From the NCBI GenBank assembly GCA_027592155.1, contig JAQCKY010000048.1, positions 1-9,433 of the forward strand: a stretch of 9,433 bases of DNA, in the 5' to 3' direction. The notes beneath the pieces were generated by a model, which was not told where the DNA came from, ran no database searches, and saw nothing but the letters and a program-made list of their open reading frames with translations. Position numbers and translations under genes: made by a program. This document shows positions 5,916 through 9,433 of this stretch, one piece after another; the stretch's first letter is position 1, and every line of letters begins with the position of its first letter. This stretch comes from Pseudomonadota bacterium (lineage in GTDB: Bacteria > Pseudomonadota > Alphaproteobacteria > Rhodospirillales > UBA2165).

Positions 5916-6875
5916 ATGGGTATGCTGGTTGATGGTAAATGGAGCGATCAGGACCGGATCACGAGTTCGGACGGACGGTTTGTGCGCCCCGAAAGTCCTT
6001 ATCGGGACTGGATTACCGCCGATGGCAGCTCCGGCTTTAAGGCGGAGGCCGACCGCTACCACCTCTATGTGACCCATAACTGCCCGTGGGCCTACCGGAC
6101 GACTGTTTTTCGCAAAATCAAAGGTCTGGAAGACGTGATCGGGCTGTCGATTGCCGGCTCCTCGGCCAAGACCGAAGGCTGGACCTTCACCAAGGAAGAG
6201 GGCACCACCGAGGATCATTTGTTCGATAGCGACTATATGCATCAGGTCTATACTCAGGCCGATGGCGATTTCACCGGTCGGGTGACGGTGCCGACCCTTT
6301 GGGACAAGAAAAAGGGCACCATCGTCAACAACGAGTCCTCTGAAATCATCCGCATGCTGAACAGCGCGTTCGGCGACATCACCGGCGACAACACGGATTT
6401 TTATCCCGAGGATCTCCGCGCCGATATCGATGCCATCAATGACATCGTTTACCCCAATGTGAATAACGGCGTGTACCGCTGCGGTTTTGCCAAATCTCAA
6501 GAGGCTTACGAAGAAGCCTATGACGCTTTGTTCTCCACCCTGGATGAGCTCGAAGCCCTTTTGGGCAAGCAGCGTTATCTCGTCGGCGGGCGGCTGACCG
6601 AAGCCGATTGGCGGCTGTTCTCCACATTGCTGCGGTTCGACATCGTCTATTACGGTCACTTTAAATGTAACCGCCAGCACATCTATGAATATCCCAACCT
6701 CTGGAATTTCACCCTGGAGCTTTATCAGTACCCGGGCGTCGCCGAGGTCACGAGCATCGAGCATATCAAGCGCGGCTATTACATCAGCCCCGACCGTAAC
6801 CCGAGCGGTGTGGTGCCCAAGGGCCCGGTCTTGAATTATGACGCCCCCCACGATCGGGACCGGTTTTCCATCTAA
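5916..6875 (+). CDS. Glutathionyl-hydroquinone reductase (Xi-class GST, YqjG/PcpF type)
   Basis: A 319-residue enzyme of the Xi class of glutathione transferases, which uses GSH to reduce glutathionyl-hydroquinones (and related conjugates) back to hydroquinones in the cytoplasm. The N-terminal thioredoxin-like domain shows the class signature NCPWAYRTTVFRKIKGLED with catalytic cysteine C56, and VTVPTLWDKKKGTIVNNESSEIIRML (about 126-150), the cis-proline and GSH-binding segment. The C-terminal helical domain shows YLVGGRLTEADWRLFSTLLRFD and the family-typical NLWNFTLELYQYPGV. The length is standard for the class. Together with the aromatic ring-cleavage gene next to it, this suggests it handles quinone or glutathione-conjugate intermediates, as PcpF does in pentachlorophenol degradation; which compound here is not known. 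It shares an intergenic region, with the inverted repeat, with the divergent YCII gene. It is probably co-transcribed with the next gene. Confidence 0.93.
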   Translation: MGMLVDGKWSDQDRITSSDGRFVRPESPYRDWITADGSSGFKAEADRYHLYVTHNCPWAYRTTVFRKIKGLEDVIGLSIAGSSAKTEGWTFTKEEGTTEDHLFDSDYMHQVYTQADGDFTGRVTVPTLWDKKKGTIVNNESSEIIRMLNSAFGDITGDNTDFYPEDLRADIDAINDIVYPNVNNGVYRCGFAKSQEAYEEAYDALFSTLDELEALLGKQRYLVGGRLTEADWRLFSTLLRFDIVYYGHFKCNRQHIYEYPNLWNFTLELYQYPGVAEVTSIEHIKRGYYISPDRNPSGVVPKGPVLNYDAPHDRDRFSI

Positions 6876-6927
6876 ATTTCTGGCCGATAAAAATTTTCGA
6901 CAAACTTTGAGAGTGATTGCACGCAAC

Positions 6928-9009
6928 ATGACTGACGTTATCGAATATAGTAAACAAGGCGCGATCGGCGTCATTACCATAAAAAACCCGCCCGCCAACG
7001 CGTTAAGCTTCGCCGTCACCAAAGGCATCGATGACGCCCTGGCCGGTTGCCTCGCCGACGATGACATCACCGCGATTGTGGTGACCGGTGCCGGACGCAT
7101 GTTTGTCGCCGGCGCCGATATTCGCGAATTCAGCATGACCCGGCCCGACGACGTGCCGGAACTGCCCGACGTTATCGATCATTTGGAATCCAGCCCCAAA
7201 CCCATCGTCGCGGCGATGAATGGTCTCGCATTGGGCGGCGGTATGGAACTGGCCATGGGCTGCCATTACCGTCTGGCCGCGCCGACCGTCAGCATCGGCC
7301 AGCCCGAAGTGAAACTCGGCCTGATCCCCGGCGCCGGCGGCACGCAGCGCTTGCCGAGACTGATCGGTGTCGAGGCCGCCCTTGATGCCATCGTCGGCGG
7401 CGATCCGATTTCCGCCAAGAAGGCGCTGGAACTCGGCGCGCTGGATGAGATCGTCGAAGGCGACCTGGTTGCCCGCGCCATTGAATTCGCCTCGACCGGC
7501 CCGGCCCCGCGCCCGACCGGCGAGATCAACGACCGCCTGGGCGCGTCGGATGCGGCGGTGTTCGAGGCGTACCGGAAGAAGATCGCGCGTTCGGCCCGCG
7601 GCATGAAGGCGCCCTATGTCTGCATCGACACCGTGGAGATCGCGACCAAATTCCCGATTGCCGAGGGTCTCAAAAAGGAACGGGTCCTGTTTGAGGAACG
7701 CCGTGCATCCGACGAATCCTCCGCGATGCGCTATATGTTCTTTGCCGAGCGCGAAGCGGCCAAGATCCCGGACGTGCCGAGAGACACCCAGCCCTACGAC
7801 GTCAAAAAAGCCGCCGTCATCGGTAGCGGCTTGATGGGCGGCGGCATCGCAATGAATTTCGCCAATGCCGGGATCCCGGTAACGATCCTCGACATCTCCG
7901 AGGACGCCCTGGCGGCGGGTCTGGAAAAGATCAAAGGCAATTATGCGGGCTCGGTCTCCCGGGGCCGGTTCAGCCAGGACGAAATGGACAAGCGCATGGC
8001 CCTGATCCAGGGCGAGAGCAGCTATGACAAGCTCGCCGACGCCGACATCGTGATCGAGGCCGTGTTCGAGAAGATGGAACTCAAGAAGGAAATCTTCGCG
8101 GAGCTGGATAAGGTCTGCAAACCCGACGCGGTTCTGGCCAGCAACACCTCGTCCCTCGACATCAATGAAATCGCTTCCGCCACCTCGCGCCCGGCGCAAG
8201 TCTGCGGCACCCATTTTTTCAGCCCGGCGAACGTCATGAAGCTGATGGAAAATGTGCGGGCCGACGAAACATCGAACGAGACCATCGCGACCATCATGGG
8301 GCTCTCGAAAAAGCTCAATAAAGTTGGCGTGCTGGTCGGCGTCGGTGACGGCTTCGTCGGCAACCGCATGCTGCATGTCGCCGCCCGGGTCGCCGATTTC
8401 ATGATCGAAGAAGGCGCCATGCCCTGGGACGTTGACCGGGCCATCTATGATTTCGGTTTCCCCATGGGCCCCTTCGCCATGAACGATCTGGCCGGTATCG
8501 ATGTCCGCCATTTCATCCGTCAGGCGCAAGCCTCCCTCTATCCGGGTCGGCGGCAATCCCTGGTGCTGGACCGCGTGCACGCGCTTGGCCGCTATGGCCA
8601 AAAGACCAATGCCGGCTGGTACAAATATGAGCCAGGCAGCCGGACCCCGACCCCCGACCCAGAGATCGAAGCGCTGATCAAAAACGTCTCCGCCGAGGCC
8701 GGCATCGAGCGCCGCGACTTCACCGACGACGAAATCCGCGAACGCTACCTGGTCGCCATCATCAATCAGGGCGCGCATGTTCTAGATGAAGGCCTGGCCC
8801 TCCGCGCCAGCGACATCGATGTCGTCTGGCACTACGGCTACGGCTTCCCCCGCTACCACGGCGGCCCCATGTTCTACGCCGACACCTTGGGTCTGGGTAA
8901 GGTCCTGGCCAAGGTGCAGGAACTCGAAAAGGACTACGGCGACTGGCTAAAACCGGCGGAATGCCTGAAACGCCTCGCGGCGGAAGGGAAGGGGTTTAAG
9001 GACCTATAG
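6928..9009 (+). CDS. fadB: Enoyl-CoA hydratase / 3-hydroxyacyl-CoA dehydrogenase (FadB/EHHADH-type)
   Basis: A 693-residue multifunctional beta-oxidation enzyme that hydrates trans-2-enoyl-CoA and oxidises the 3-hydroxyacyl-CoA with NAD. The N-terminal crotonase domain (about 1-190) contains the oxyanion-hole loop AGADI (61-65), GGGMEL with catalytic E107, and QPEVKLGLIPGAGGTQRL with E127. The NAD-binding domain (about 294-470) has the GSGLMGGG dinucleotide fold (299-306), SNTSSLDI (405-412), catalytic H429 in GTHFFSP with E441, and GDGFVGNR (473-480). The C-terminal dehydrogenase domains follow, with GRYGQKTNAGWYKY and the duplicated half around YGYGFPRYHGGPM (637-649). The arrangement matches the monofunctional-gene, peroxisomal-bifunctional-like type common in alphaproteobacteria rather than the longer enteric FadB. 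The start ATG at 6928 fits the domain; an in-frame ATG at 6838 lies inside the preceding gene. A gap of 52 bp to that gene suggests one transcript. The ribosome site is weak. A partner thiolase gene is not visible in the window. Confidence 0.95.
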   Translation: MTDVIEYSKQGAIGVITIKNPPANALSFAVTKGIDDALAGCLADDDITAIVVTGAGRMFVAGADIREFSMTRPDDVPELPDVIDHLESSPKPIVAAMNGLALGGGMELAMGCHYRLAAPTVSIGQPEVKLGLIPGAGGTQRLPRLIGVEAALDAIVGGDPISAKKALELGALDEIVEGDLVARAIEFASTGPAPRPTGEINDRLGASDAAVFEAYRKKIARSARGMKAPYVCIDTVEIATKFPIAEGLKKERVLFEERRASDESSAMRYMFFAEREAAKIPDVPRDTQPYDVKKAAVIGSGLMGGGIAMNFANAGIPVTILDISEDALAAGLEKIKGNYAGSVSRGRFSQDEMDKRMALIQGESSYDKLADADIVIEAVFEKMELKKEIFAELDKVCKPDAVLASNTSSLDINEIASATSRPAQVCGTHFFSPANVMKLMENVRADETSNETIATIMGLSKKLNKVGVLVGVGDGFVGNRMLHVAARVADFMIEEGAMPWDVDRAIYDFGFPMGPFAMNDLAGIDVRHFIRQAQASLYPGRRQSLVLDRVHALGRYGQKTNAGWYKYEPGSRTPTPDPEIEALIKNVSAEAGIERRDFTDDEIRERYLVAIINQGAHVLDEGLALRASDIDVVWHYGYGFPRYHGGPMFYADTLGLGKVLAKVQELEKDYGDWLKPAECLKRLAAEGKGFKDL

Positions 9010-9249
9010 GGTCGGCTTTCGGGGCTTTCGAGCTGGTTGGCGACATTGGAATTGGTGGTGGGTGTCTACGCCAGCCGACCGGGAGAGTTTAGTCCCAAAA
9101 TGGCGGCGGCGTCGGAGTAGGTTTAAAGAAGTAAGCCTGTGACTGTGTTCGTCCGTACCAGGCGATTCAAGTATTAGGGTGGTCGGGATGGCGGACAACC
9201 GCAAAAACGGTGGTTGAAATTGGTTTTGTCGCAGGCCTACTTCGCCGCG
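9010..9249. other. Intergenic stretch with a distant inverted repeat; no gene recognised
   Basis: No convincing coding frame is present in these 240 bases. GGTCGGCT (9010-9017), starting right after the stop codon of the preceding gene, is the perfect reverse complement of AGCCGACC (9073-9080), with 55 nt between. A weak hairpin, ACCG-CAAAAA-CGGT, occurs at 9198-9211 without a clean T-run, so it is a poor terminator candidate. A small open frame on the minus strand (9004-9204) has an arginine-rich, low-complexity product and no sign of being real. The stretch could be an intergenic repeat or the border of an inserted segment; I cannot tell which from one copy. Confidence 0.35.
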
Positions 9250-9433
9250 ATGGGGGAAGTTATAGCTCAGTGGGCTTACTATGAATCTGAGTTCGATGGA
9301 GCGATTGCGTTCATGGGGATGGACCCCAAGGCCAAGAAATTGGTTTCCAAAGTTCCATTTTCATTTAATCAGCGGATAAAACTCTTTTCCGATCTTGCAA
9401 AAATCTGTTTTGACGATTGCCCACCATTACTTG
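9250..9433 (+). CDS. Hypothetical protein, 3'-truncated by the window end
   Basis: An open frame from the stop at 9175-9177 to the window edge. With the ATG at 9250 it gives 61 visible residues starting MGEVIAQWAYYESEFDGAI, mostly helical in appearance, with an aromatic/acidic first helix followed by FMGMDPKAKKLVSKVPFSFNQRIKLFSDLAKICFDD. In-frame TTG codons at 9214, 9220 and 9226 could be the start instead, and the residues between (LSQAYFAA) would continue the helix. I do not recognise a family. Its GC content is about 45% (86 of 193 bases over 9241-9433), far below the roughly 60-65% of the gene before it, which suggests recent acquisition or an accessory region. The ribosome site is unclear: AGG at 9233-9235 is the only purine run before the ATG. 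Confidence 0.45.
   Translation, partial: MGEVIAQWAYYESEFDGAIAFMGMDPKAKKLVSKVPFSFNQRIKLFSDLAKICFDDCPPLL

Noticed and set aside
5886..7136. A 416-codon open frame on the minus strand
   Set aside because: It is antisense to the glutathionyl-hydroquinone reductase and the start of the next gene, and its translation shows no domain.
7003..8778. A 591-codon open frame on the minus strand
   Set aside because: It lies wholly opposite the fadB-like gene, whose motifs are unambiguous. The product is rich in D, G, H and R with no recognisable domain, as expected of an antisense shadow in GC-rich DNA.
9004..9204. Minus-strand 66-codon open frame
   Set aside because: Arginine-rich product without domain or ribosome site, overlapping the end of the preceding gene and an inverted repeat. 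Most likely non-coding.
9188..9217. Short plus-strand frame coding MADNRKNGG
   Set aside because: Only nine codons with no clear ribosome site. Kept out for lack of support, although a leader peptide cannot be excluded.

Overview
The window is GC-rich (about 60-65% in most coding regions), tightly packed, and reads as chromosomal DNA of an alphaproteobacterium, plausibly Rhodospirillales-like. This placement is an inference from gene content and codon use (for example a 693-residue FadB/EHHADH-type trifunctional enzyme, a LysR regulator, and a flavin-reductase/cupin/glutathione-enzyme neighbourhood). No rRNA, tRNA, CRISPR array or transposase was recognised.

Layout. (1) 1-591: the 3' part of a class I SAM-dependent methyltransferase, cut by the window edge. 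It converges with, and overlaps by 25 bp, (2) a minus-strand pair: a small secreted protein of unknown family (2159-2575), then a membrane sensor histidine kinase (567-2108). No response regulator is visible. (3) 2723-3634: a minus-strand LysR-type regulator, divergent from (4) a small cupin (3830-4165). (5) 4179-4697: a minus-strand FMN-type flavin reductase, convergent with the cupin and divergent from (6) a 3-hydroxyanthranilate 3,4-dioxygenase (4915-5436), which has a good sigma70-like promoter. (7) 5444-5758: a minus-strand YCII-family protein, convergent with the dioxygenase and divergent from (8) a glutathionyl-hydroquinone reductase (5916-6875). (9) 6928-9009: an enoyl-CoA hydratase/3-hydroxyacyl-CoA dehydrogenase, 52 bp further on and probably co-transcribed with the reductase. 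(10) 9010-9433: a non-coding stretch with a distant inverted repeat, then the start of a hypothetical gene of much lower GC (about 45%), cut by the window edge.

How it may work together (inference). From 2723 to 6875 there is a run of single-gene units of alternating strand whose products fit oxidative metabolism of an aromatic or quinone-forming compound: a ring-cleaving dioxygenase, a flavin reductase able to feed a two-component monooxygenase, a YCII protein, a cupin, a GSH-dependent quinone-conjugate reductase and a LysR regulator. The beta-oxidation enzyme could process CoA-bound products. Intergenic spaces of this run carry short, clean inverted repeats, which are candidate operators. 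The rest of a kynurenine/3-hydroxyanthranilate pathway is not in the window, so the substrate cannot be fixed from this sequence. The other item of novelty is the secreted small protein paired with the orphan histidine kinase.
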